From positions 1-41,059 of the IMG/VR virus record IMGVR_UViG_3300047380_001831: a DNA stretch of 41,059 nucleotides. One strand, written 5' to 3'. This document shows positions 6,914 through 13,007 of the stretch, in pieces. The first letter of the stretch is position 1; the number at the start of each line of letters is the position of its first letter. Made by a program: the position numbers and the translations under genes. The DNA comes from a virus. The notes under the pieces are model-generated. The model was given only the letters and a program-made list of their open reading frames with translations. It had not been told where the DNA came from and made no database searches.

Positions 6914-7708
6914 TTAATTACTTAATGGTGCTTTAATTGTGGGTTGATATTTGTAGCCTTTAATCTCATAATCCCATTCTCCATTTAAGATATCTACATT
7001 AGATAACTTAATAGTAGGTAAATCAAACCCATCTCTACTAATTTGTTCTTTTGCTTGTTCAATATGATTTAAATATAAGTGGGTATCACCTAAATTCCCA
7101 ATTAAATTTCCTGGTTTGTAACCAGTTTCTTCACATAATAACATTAACAATAATCCATAACTGGCAATGTTAAAAGGTAAACCTAAAAATGTATCTACTG
7201 AACGTTGGTTCCACATTAAAGATAGTTCACCATCAGCTACATAACACTGAAATCCATAATGACAAGGGGGTAAGGTCATTTGATTTAATTCATCTACATT
7301 CCATGCTGATACCATTAATCTTCTGCTGTTTGGATTAGATTTAAGTTCAGTAATTAGATTAGCTATTTGATCATTACCACTCCAATTTCTCCATTGTTTA
7401 CCATAAATAGGACCTAATTCACCATCTGTTCTACCAGATTTTTTATAATCACCATCCCATATCTTACAATTATTATCTTGAAGATATTTTATGTTAGTAT
7501 CTCCCTTTAAAAACCACTTTAACTCAGTCACCATTGTTTTGACTGCCATTTTTTTAGTAGTAAGTAATGGAAAACCATCTGACATTTTATGTCTAATTTG
7601 CATTCCAAATTTAGATAGAGTTCCAGTGCCTGTTCTATCACCTTTTTCTTTACCATTATGCAGGAGTTCAGCTAAAATGCCTCTATACTGTTCATCTAAT
7701 TTATTCAT
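6914..7708 (-). CDS. thyA: Thymidylate synthase (ThyA)
   Basis: It converts dUMP to dTMP with methylene-tetrahydrofolate. At 264 residues it has the normal bacterial length. The folate/phosphate-loop GDRTGTGT (23-30), the catalytic cysteine in MTLPPCHYGFQCYV (Cys149), the phosphate-binding QRSVD (168-172) and LPFNIASY with Asn180 are all present. The asparagine indicates a dUMP rather than dCMP enzyme, so thymine is not predicted to be replaced by hydroxymethyl bases. It follows the AT-hook-like ORF by a few bases and is probably read from the promoter at 8660-8691. Confidence 0.97.
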   Translation of the reverse strand: MNKLDEQYRGILAELLHNGKEKGDRTGTGTLSKFGMQIRHKMSDGFPLLTTKKMAVKTMVTELKWFLKGDTNIKYLQDNNCKIWDGDYKKSGRTDGELGPIYGKQWRNWSGNDQIANLITELKSNPNSRRLMVSAWNVDELNQMTLPPCHYGFQCYVADGELSLMWNQRSVDTFLGLPFNIASYGLLLMLLCEETGYKPGNLIGNLGDTHLYLNHIEQAKEQISRDGFDLPTIKLSNVDILNGEWDYEIKGYKYQPTIKAPLSN

Positions 7709-7712
7709 ATTA

Positions 7713-8243
7713 TTATTTCACTTTTTTAGGTCTTCCTCGTTTTGATTTTTTAACTGAGTATGGGGTTTCGTATTTAAATTCCATACAATATTTGTAATAA
7801 GATAATAACTCTCCAGGCCAATTGCAAAGTTCTTCTTCAAGCTCTAAACGGGTTATGTTGAATGTTGTTGTAAATGCATCATATAATGCCTCTAAACGAG
7901 TGGTTTCTTCTTTCCAATAATCCTCCATTAGACGTTTATAGCGAGCAAGATCAACAGCTAATATCTCTAATTGGTCTGAATGATTGTGTTTATTAAGGTT
8001 AACTTTGTCCTTAGCATTATGTAATGATAGTTGGGCTTGCATAAAATATGATGATTCATTAAAATCACCATTAACAATACGCTCTTTTAAAGTCGCGCGT
8101 TTACCCAATGGCTTAATTCCATCCGTATGACTGCGCCACCACATAAAGCTATTGTAATTTAGCGGTTGATATCGCGCTAAATTCTTATAGACTACATCGA
8201 GTGGTTGGGTTAAAGCTTCTTCTCTAATAAATCTAAAAGGCAT
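7713..8243 (-). CDS. Unknown protein with basic AT-hook-like tail
   Basis: A 176-residue protein, largely alpha-helical by composition, rich in Trp and Tyr (FMWWRSH, YFMQAQLSLHNAKDK). It ends in KKSKRGRPKKVK, whose RGRP core is the AT-hook DNA-binding motif. The middle (residues 90-130) looks like a long helix (EILAVDLARYKRLMEDYWKE). I do not recognise the family. The tail suggests contact with AT-rich DNA, fitting this genome. It overlaps the preceding ORF by 11 bases and is followed closely by thyA. Confidence 0.75.
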   Translation of the reverse strand: MPFRFIREEALTQPLDVVYKNLARYQPLNYNSFMWWRSHTDGIKPLGKRATLKERIVNGDFNESSYFMQAQLSLHNAKDKVNLNKHNHSDQLEILAVDLARYKRLMEDYWKEETTRLEALYDAFTTTFNITRLELEEELCNWPGELLSYYKYCMEFKYETPYSVKKSKRGRPKKVK

Positions 8244-8460
8244 CTTCTGGTTTTCCTGGGTTGCGTAATAATGTCTGTTGTAAATCCTTTAATGAACGAA
8301 AATCGGTAATTTCATCTAGGTATCCAAATTCATCTTTTGGGGGAGTTGATTTAGGGATAAGATTAGGAGCATTTTGTCTAGCCCATCTTATATAGCCTGG
8401 ATCGTTTAATTCAACATCAGCTAAAGTATAACCTTTATATTTTCCGAATTTAAACGTCAT
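8233..8460 (-). CDS. Small protein with FGKYKG motif (DUF3820-like)
   Basis: A 75-residue protein beginning MTFKFGKYKGYTLADVELNDPGYIRWARQ. The FGKYKG..L.DV....Y..W pattern is the hallmark of the small DUF3820-like domain, also found at the end of some exonucleases, where it may help bind nucleic acid. The rest (PKDEFGYLDEITDF...) has no known motif. It overlaps both neighbours by a few bases, so it belongs to the short operon from promoter 8660-8691 to thyA. No catalytic residues are evident. Confidence 0.7.
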   Translation of the reverse strand: MTFKFGKYKGYTLADVELNDPGYIRWARQNAPNLIPKSTPPKDEFGYLDEITDFRSLKDLQQTLLRNPGKPEDAF

Positions 8461-8642
8461 TTCGATAAATCTAGTCTACTTAAAATCATTTCATCCGAAG
8501 CACCTTCCATATAAAATACAAAACGATGACATTGTGCTTTAGTCCCAGTATGTACTACTTTATCTTGAAAGATTACTACGTGTTTAGGAACTACTTTATC
8601 CTTTAATTGGATTGATTCAGTTGGAATTTTAACTATTTTCAT
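8457..8642 (-). CDS. Small protein, unknown
   Basis: A 61-residue protein of mixed strand and helix character (MKIVKIPTESIQLKDKVVPKH, HRFVFYMEGASDEMIL). It has no membrane span and no recognised motif. The ATG lies 17 bases after a strong promoter match, making it the first gene of a unit that continues through the FGKYKG protein and the AT-hook-like protein to thyA. It overlaps the next gene by four bases (ATGA). Confidence 0.65.
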   Translation of the reverse strand: MKIVKIPTESIQLKDKVVPKHVVIFQDKVVHTGTKAQCHRFVFYMEGASDEMILSRLDLSK

Positions 8643-8659
8643 TTATCTAATGTATTACT

Positions 8660-8691
8660 TAAATATACGAAATTACTATTGGGCATCCAAA
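8660..8691 (-). promoter_or_regulatory. Promoter of the 8642-to-thyA unit
   Basis: Minus strand: TTTG (8691-8688, in ATTTGGAT), 20 bases, TATATTTA (8667-8660), with TTCG directly before the -7 element as at three other sites. It overlaps the 3' end of the 35-residue ORF upstream. Confidence 0.7.
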
Positions 8692-8783
8692 TCATACATA
8701 CAGTAATGTTGAAAGTCGGGACCTTCAACTATCATTAACTTGTCTCCTGTTAACTCACACGTAAATCTTCTAACTACATTCAT
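8676..8783 (-). CDS. Tiny protein (35 aa), paralogue of the next upstream ORF
   Basis: An ATG-to-TAG frame encoding MNVVRRFTCELTGDKLMIVEG and a short tail. The CELTGDKL segment and its surroundings (V/L-R-R/F-F-x-C-E-L-T-G-D-K-L) match the first 18 residues of the 55-residue ORF at 8842-9009, showing a tandem duplication. The leaders are also alike: both have a promoter match and a short AT-rich run ending in GTTATGAA. The function is unknown. The frame is short, but conservation with the neighbour argues that it is translated. Confidence 0.65.
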   Translation of the reverse strand: MNVVRRFTCELTGDKLMIVEGPDFQHYCMYDLDAQ

Positions 8784-8805
8784 AACTTTTATTTTTATTA
8801 ACACG

Positions 8806-8837
8806 TAAATATACGAAGACCCTTTCGGGTCTCCAAA
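8806..8837 (-). promoter_or_regulatory. Promoter with hairpin in the spacer
   Basis: Minus strand: TTTG (8837-8834), 20 bases, TATATTTA (8813-8806). The spacer contains a perfect 6-bp hairpin, AGACCC-GAAA-GGGTCT (8832-8817). The same layout with a different stem is found at 9048-9079. The hairpin directly follows the stop of the upstream ORF, so it might also slow or end incoming transcription. Confidence 0.7.
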
Positions 8838-8841
8838 TAAA

Positions 8842-9009
8842 TTAATACATTTCGCTTACTAAATGATGGCGATCATATTCAGCCATTGATAAAGCATATA
8901 CATCCCATCCTTCACCTTCGGTAACACACTTTTCAACACCATTCTCTCTAATGACTGCTAATTTATCACCTGTTAACTCACAATCGAAAAATCTAACTAA
9001 CTGCTTCAT
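8842..9009 (-). CDS. Small protein (55 aa), CELTGDKL family
   Basis: The product begins MKQLVRFFDCELTGDKLAVIRENG and continues with an acidic, aromatic tail (EGEGWDVYALSMAEYDRHH). The frame can be extended to a TTG at 9078, but ATG 9009 aligns with the start of the 35-residue paralogue downstream and sits at a matching leader (AAAGGTTATGAA), so it is preferred. No known domain was recognised. Its promoter match at 9048-9079 suggests expression independent of the lysis genes upstream. Confidence 0.7.
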   Translation of the reverse strand: MKQLVRFFDCELTGDKLAVIRENGVEKCVTEGEGWDVYALSMAEYDRHHLVSEMY

Positions 9010-9047
9010 AACCTTTATTTTGTGGCTTCTTGCCTTATTTAACACCG

Positions 9048-9079
9048 TGAATATACGAAGGGGCTTTCGCCCCTCCAAA
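9048..9079 (-). promoter_or_regulatory. Promoter with hairpin in the spacer
   Basis: Minus strand: TTTG (9079-9076, in ATTTGGAG), 20 bases, TATATTCA (9055-9048). The spacer contains the hairpin AGGGGC-GAAA-GCCCCT (9074-9059). Compared with the copy at 8806-8837 the stem bases differ but still pair, which is compensatory change. It lies directly after the stop of the 370-residue membrane protein. Confidence 0.7.
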
Positions 9080-9082
9080 TAT

Positions 9083-10195
9083 TTAATATGTTATAGTTAA
9101 ATCTTCATCTTCTAGATTTTTATAATCATCATGGAATTTTTTTTCTATTCGTCTTCTCCTAAATTCACCTAAAGCAATTTTATTTTCTAAGTTATCCATT
9201 TTAGTTTTAACATATTCTTCTTCAGTAAGGGTAGGTAGGGTATGTTTTTTTAATAAACCATCCCATCCAGGGATTAAAGCAGGGTTTATAGGAAAGGAAA
9301 GAATTTTTTCTTTTAGGGTTGGTTTTTTAATTATTTCTTCATCATTATCTTCATCTGTAAGTTTTTCCCCATAAATATTTTCTTTTGGATTTAATTTTTC
9401 AAAAGCAAAATTAGCAGCAATTACAAGAGCAATGGCTAAAGGATCAAATACAAATATAATAGTTAAAAGTAACCAATTAATAATTTTATCCATTGGTATA
9501 CCCGTTAATCCTGAGAGATATTTTAAGGGGCCTAATTCACCTGCTATGTCATTATTAGTTTTTACTTCTACTATCTCAGTTTCATATTTAAATAATTGTT
9601 CATTTAAATTATCTACTTTAGTATTAATTTCAGTTTGACGAGCTATAGCTTGGTCTAATTGTCTTTCTAATGCCCTACGAGTTGAACTAGAAGTTGTGTT
9701 GATAATCTGACCAGTTTCCTTGTCTTTATACTGGATTTTATTGTTAGATAAGCCAGACCTCAAATCAGATACTGCCCCGTTAATGGTGCTTTTTTCCGCG
9801 TTGTATACCGCTAATTGTTCCCTAATATTATCTCGTTTAGTTTCAATTAAAGCAATTTGAGAATCTATACTTCCTGCTTTAGCTGCTGTTTCTTGATAGG
9901 CAGCTGAAAGGAAACCATAAATACCCATACTAGTAATTAATACTAGAACAAAAGCAGCTATTGTTAAATAGTATTTTAATAATTTAGGGATTGATTTACG
10001 ATACTGGTAGAGTAGGGATGCAATGACTAATTTAGCTACTTCTAATGAAGTAGCCATAATTATTACAGCTAAAGTAGCCCCAGCAAAAAGTTTGCTAAGA
10101 CCGCTAACTGAATAGAAAGCGGCCGAAGCAGAAACTGACAGGGCAGAGGATGCGATTATAAAAGGAAATATCCTTTTTTGGATTTTTTTCCACAT
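9083..10195 (-). CDS. Membrane protein with periplasmic coiled coil
   Basis: A 370-residue protein with three hydrophobic segments near the N-terminus (about 10-30, 37-62 and 74-97), a predicted coiled coil at about 105-215 (DSQIALIETKRDNIREQL, then RALERQLDQAIARQTEINTKVDNLNEQLFKYETEIVEV), a further membrane segment pair at about 240-270 and a charged cytoplasmic tail rich in Lys and Glu. No catalytic motif was seen. It lies directly downstream of holin and endolysin, so a spanin-like or lysis-control role is plausible, but it lacks a lipoprotein signal. Similar proteins of unknown function occur in other large T4-like phages. Confidence 0.75.
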   Translation of the reverse strand: MWKKIQKRIFPFIIASSALSVSASAAFYSVSGLSKLFAGATLAVIIMATSLEVAKLVIASLLYQYRKSIPKLLKYYLTIAAFVLVLITSMGIYGFLSAAYQETAAKAGSIDSQIALIETKRDNIREQLAVYNAEKSTINGAVSDLRSGLSNNKIQYKDKETGQIINTTSSSTRRALERQLDQAIARQTEINTKVDNLNEQLFKYETEIVEVKTNNDIAGELGPLKYLSGLTGIPMDKIINWLLLTIIFVFDPLAIALVIAANFAFEKLNPKENIYGEKLTDEDNDEEIIKKPTLKEKILSFPINPALIPGWDGLLKKHTLPTLTEEEYVKTKMDNLENKIALGEFRRRRIEKKFHDDYKNLEDEDLTITY

Positions 10196-10201
10196 GGGGG
10201 T

Positions 10202-10621
10202 TTACTTTCTAAAGCCCTTGTGGTTATCTATGCGATCTAATAATTTATTTAATTCTTCAGCTTTTATAAATCCAGCCATAGATGCATTTTTAAGGGCACT
10301 GATTATTTGTAATATAATGAACGGTATGATAACTGCTTCGCTAAGCCAAGCTGTTCCTGTAAAACCTTTTTCTACCATTAATACTACTGTTAAAAACATA
10401 ACCCAACCTATAGCACGTTGTAATACACGAACTGCTTTTCTTGTTTGAAAACCTTCACGTTTAATTCCAGCTACTATACCAAAAAAACCATCTATAAAGA
10501 CAACAGCTATTAAGCCAAGATATTGTTCAGCGTTACTCATAGTAAGCTCCATAAAATAAGAGCATAAAAAAGATAGTGTCAAAATAGGGACGGTTAAGAA
10601 AGTTATAGTGGAAGTTTTCAT
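10202..10621 (-). CDS. Holin (phage_holin_4-like family)
   Basis: Holins form holes in the inner membrane at the time of lysis. The 139-residue product has three to four hydrophobic stretches (residues about 5-25, 34-55, 70-85, 95-110). It also has the pattern AVVFIDGFFGIVAGIKREGFQTRKA, a D..FGI..G......TRK loop that I associate with the toxin-secretion/phage-lysis holin family common in Bacteroidota phages. It starts four bases inside the end of the endolysin gene, making a compact lysis pair. The charged C-terminal tail (RIDNHKGFRK) is typical of holins. Confidence 0.8.
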   Translation of the reverse strand: MKTSTITFLTVPILTLSFLCSYFMELTMSNAEQYLGLIAVVFIDGFFGIVAGIKREGFQTRKAVRVLQRAIGWVMFLTVVLMVEKGFTGTAWLSEAVIIPFIILQIISALKNASMAGFIKAEELNKLLDRIDNHKGFRK

Positions 10622-11088
10622 ATTGACCAGTTTTCGTAATAAGTCTTTCCTTTGGAATTTCTTTTAGCTGATAGGATTTGGCCTCTTTGTTCTCCATCAC
10701 TATTATATGAAACATGAACCCAATCAGGTCTTTCGTTAGTTCCAAATTCCCAGATTAATTGGTCAAATGGTAAATTTTCTCTAATATAATGAAATATTTC
10801 TTCATTTTCTGGGCCATTTCGATAATCCATATCAATATCAATAGCTTCACCTTTTGAATGTTGTGAAGTCTTGGAGCCACCAATTGCTTCATTTAAAGCT
10901 TGGCTTCTATATCCTGAAGAAATGAAAATAGGTTTAGCGAAGTGTTCTCTAATTGGTTGAAATATTTTTTCAGCTAATAATTTAGCTGCCTCTAGATGTT
11001 TGCCTTTAGGAGTATTATCTAAACCTCTACGTTTTGCAGTTGAAGATCTAGTAAATTCACCTAAAGATAAGTTTTTAGATAATTTCAT
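10618..11088 (-). CDS. Endolysin, M15-family peptidase
   Basis: Predicted to cut the peptide cross-links of the cell wall (D-Ala/L-Ala endopeptidase type). From ATG 11088 the protein starts MKLSKNLSLGEFTRSSTAKRRG, the standard opening of Peptidase_M15_3 proteins. The zinc site is SQHSKGEAID with His77 and Asp84, plus His125 in WVHVSY; GYRS (59-62) is the family arginine loop. The frame extends to an upstream ATG at 11124, but the extra 12 residues do not belong to the domain. There is no signal peptide, so it should depend on the holin, which overlaps it. Confidence 0.9.
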   Translation of the reverse strand: MKLSKNLSLGEFTRSSTAKRRGLDNTPKGKHLEAAKLLAEKIFQPIREHFAKPIFISSGYRSQALNEAIGGSKTSQHSKGEAIDIDMDYRNGPENEEIFHYIRENLPFDQLIWEFGTNERPDWVHVSYNSDGEQRGQILSAKRNSKGKTYYENWSI

Positions 11089-11166
11089 AAGTTTACTAAT
11101 TACAATTACAGCATGAACATCCACAGGTAAAGTGACAATTACATACTATACAATTACAGCTATTTT

Positions 11167-11415
11167 TCATTTTTTAGCAAATTTTTCTAATCCTGCGATA
11201 CCAAATGAACCTAATGTGATAAATACAAATGAGTTATAAATGAATTCTTGAATTACTAAGTCTTTACCAAAGTAACCTGTTACTAAGTCTACTATAGCAA
11301 ATATTACCATTACAGCAAACGCCATAAATCCAATAACATTCTTTTCATTTACGTTATTATCATCTTTAAAAATATCTTTAAAGGCCATGATTTTATTTTT
11401 TATATTATTAGGCAT
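11167..11415 (-). CDS. Small membrane protein next to endolysin
   Basis: An 82-residue protein with two hydrophobic segments (about residues 29-48, FMAFAVMVIFAIVDLV, and 59-76, YNSFVFITLGSFGIAGL) separated by a short loop. This resembles class II holins or holin regulators in size and topology. Its place immediately upstream of the endolysin fits such a role, but a separate holin-like gene exists downstream, so it may be a second holin or an antiholin. ATG 11415 or ATG 11388 (MAFKDIFK) could be the start; the former lies in one arm of an inverted repeat. Confidence 0.7.
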   Translation of the reverse strand: MPNNIKNKIMAFKDIFKDDNNVNEKNVIGFMAFAVMVIFAIVDLVTGYFGKDLVIQEFIYNSFVFITLGSFGIAGLEKFAKK

Positions 11416-11447
11416 ATAAAAACCATTAAGTATAACAAATTATATGC
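11412..11447. repeat. Inverted repeat across a start codon
   Basis: GCATATAA at 11412-11419 and its exact complement TTATATGC at 11440-11447 are 20 bases apart. In minus-strand mRNA the start codon at 11415 would lie inside the stem, so folding could hide it. An eight-base A/T-rich match could also arise by chance. Confidence 0.4.
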
Positions 11448-11456
11448 TTATACATA

Positions 11457-11996
11457 TTATTTATTTTTATAGAAAAACTCTAAAATTTCTTTTTCTAACA
11501 CAGTATCCATAACAAAATTATCGCCATATTGAATACTTGTAAAAGTTCCATCATTTTCATTAACAATTTCAATAATATAATCTATTTCATCATATATTAA
11601 ACTATAACTTTCACTTTTTTTAACTAAATTAATGCTTTTGTTTTTATCTTCTTGAATCCCAGTAAATGTAATTTCTTTATTACTTAAATCCGGAACATTA
11701 GTAAGCTTAGTTACACACTGGGCATAATTTGAGTGAAGAGTATCAATTAGATATGTATTATCTAATTCACTCATTAAATATAATCTTTGTTTTGAGTCTA
11801 ATCCACCAGCTTTGAAATCACCAGTATATTGCACCATTGGTAATGATAATAAAACTAATTTTAATTCCGGGGCAAGCTTATTAAAATTTACTACAGAAGT
11901 TATTTGATTACTATTATTAATATCTCTATTAAAAGGTAAAGATAGAAGATCATAAAAAGTCTTTGTGCTAAGATTATCTAATATCTGAGGGCTCAT
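11457..11996 (-). CDS. Unknown protein (179 aa) in the kinase-lysis unit
   Basis: A soluble-looking protein with no signal peptide or membrane span and no motif that I recognise. The N-terminal part is helical (ILDNLSTKTFYDLLSLPF, APELKLVLLSLPMVQYTGDFKAGG). The C-terminal half looks like alternating strands (KEITFTGI, DEIDYIIEIVNENDGTFTSI). It starts one base after the coiled-coil membrane protein ends and is followed by the small membrane protein 41 bases later, so it is co-transcribed with the two-component genes and the lysis genes. Confidence 0.7.
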   Translation of the reverse strand: MSPQILDNLSTKTFYDLLSLPFNRDINNSNQITSVVNFNKLAPELKLVLLSLPMVQYTGDFKAGGLDSKQRLYLMSELDNTYLIDTLHSNYAQCVTKLTNVPDLSNKEITFTGIQEDKNKSINLVKKSESYSLIYDEIDYIIEIVNENDGTFTSIQYGDNFVMDTVLEKEILEFFYKNK

Positions 11997-11997
11997 T

Positions 11998-12570
11998 TTA
12001 TTCTTTTTCTGTTGCGTATTTAACTCCCATAATTGTGCCTACAATAGAAAATGCATTTGTAAGTAAAATACCAAACATATTACTCCAGGTTGATCCTATA
12101 ATTTGAGTATCTGCTCCTGAAGTTAGTGCGATAGCATACATAATTGTAGTAATTATACCCACACCAACTATTACTACTAAAGCAACTTTCACAATTGTAC
12201 TAATTAGTTCAAATTGGGTTTTCTTTTGCATTACTTCTAAATCTTCTAATGCTTTATCCTTACCCTTTTCTGCTTTTTCTCTTAATTGATTTGATGATTC
12301 TAATGCTACTTGAAGCTCCTTCATTAGAGTATCATTTTCTTTTTGTTTTTCAACAAGTTCTCCATTTTGTTTTTGAACTTGTTTCGTAACCTCTAAACGT
12401 TTTTTACGTCTAGTAGTATCTTTTTCTTTACAGAGTTCAAGATATTTCTCAAATTCATTATCACCTTTTGGGGCTTTAAGAAGTTTAAGGAAATTTCCTT
12501 CTACATAGATTTTTCTTTTTTTAGCAACCTCTAGTAGAACATTTCTTACATGCTCTGTTATTTCTATCAT
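11998..12570 (-). CDS. Coiled-coil protein with C-terminal membrane hairpin
   Basis: The first 120 residues are highly charged and heptad-like (RRKKRLEVTKQVQKQNGEL, then MKELQVALESSNQLREKAE), predicting a long coiled coil. They are followed by two hydrophobic segments (about 122-147, STIVKVALVVIVGVGIITTIMYA, and 158-182, MFGILLTNAFSIVGTIMGV). The charged part would be cytoplasmic. The ATG overlaps the stop of the response regulator by one base (TAATG), so it is coupled to it. It is not a methyl-accepting receptor: the membrane segments are at the wrong end and no receptor tip is present. It may be the partner the regulator acts on. Confidence 0.7.
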   Translation of the reverse strand: MIEITEHVRNVLLEVAKKRKIYVEGNFLKLLKAPKGDNEFEKYLELCKEKDTTRRKKRLEVTKQVQKQNGELVEKQKENDTLMKELQVALESSNQLREKAEKGKDKALEDLEVMQKKTQFELISTIVKVALVVIVGVGIITTIMYAIALTSGADTQIIGSTWSNMFGILLTNAFSIVGTIMGVKYATEKE

Positions 12571-13007
12571 TACCTATAAACTTTAAATTCAGCTGATCTA
12601 TCTTTATAAGCATCATAATCTGTCATAAATTCTTCTAATCGAGGTTCAATATCATCTGATTTAATAATCCAAAATTGAGCTCCAGCGGCTTTTGCTTTTT
12701 CAATTTCTTGATTGTCATCTGATGATGATATAATTCCTATTACACATCCATTACCATACTCAAAATTAATTTTACGAATTAACTCAATTCCATCAAAAGA
12801 TGAACCAAGTATATTTAAATCAACAAATACACATTCGGGGCGTTCTTCATTAGGGTCATCGGGCCACCATTCTTTAAATTTAAGATTAGCTTCATCTGAA
12901 GAATTAAGGGCTTCTAGAGATAAAGTTATATCTAAGATGCTACAGGCATCTTCAAATACCAAGTGGAATAGATCCTCATCGTCTATAAGTAATATAGAAT
13001 TTATCAT
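12570..13007 (-). CDS. Receiver-only response regulator
   Basis: A CheY-like receiver domain of 145 residues with all key positions. They are an acidic pocket Asp9-Asp10-Glu11 after strand ILLI, the phospho-acceptor Asp63 at the end of CVFVD, Ser94-96 after IGII, and Lys116 in WIIKSDD. There is no DNA-binding or other output domain, only a short tail, so it should work by protein contact. It overlaps the kinase gene by four bases, indicating a cognate pair. The spacing of these residues is normal, so phosphorylation is likely. The target is unknown; the coupled membrane protein downstream is the nearest candidate. Confidence 0.9.
   Translation of the reverse strand: MINSILLIDDEDLFHLVFEDACSILDITLSLEALNSSDEANLKFKEWWPDDPNEERPECVFVDLNILGSSFDGIELIRKINFEYGNGCVIGIISSSDDNQEIEKAKAAGAQFWIIKSDDIEPRLEEFMTDYDAYKDRSAEFKVYR

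Noticed and set aside
8842-9078. Longer 78-residue reading from 9078
   Set aside because: The start would be TTG inside the promoter and hairpin region, and the shorter ATG start matches the duplicated neighbour.
11998-12570. Methyl-accepting chemotaxis receptor
   Set aside because: The membrane segments are C-terminal and there is no sensory loop or conserved receptor tip, despite the coiled coil next to a CheY-like gene.
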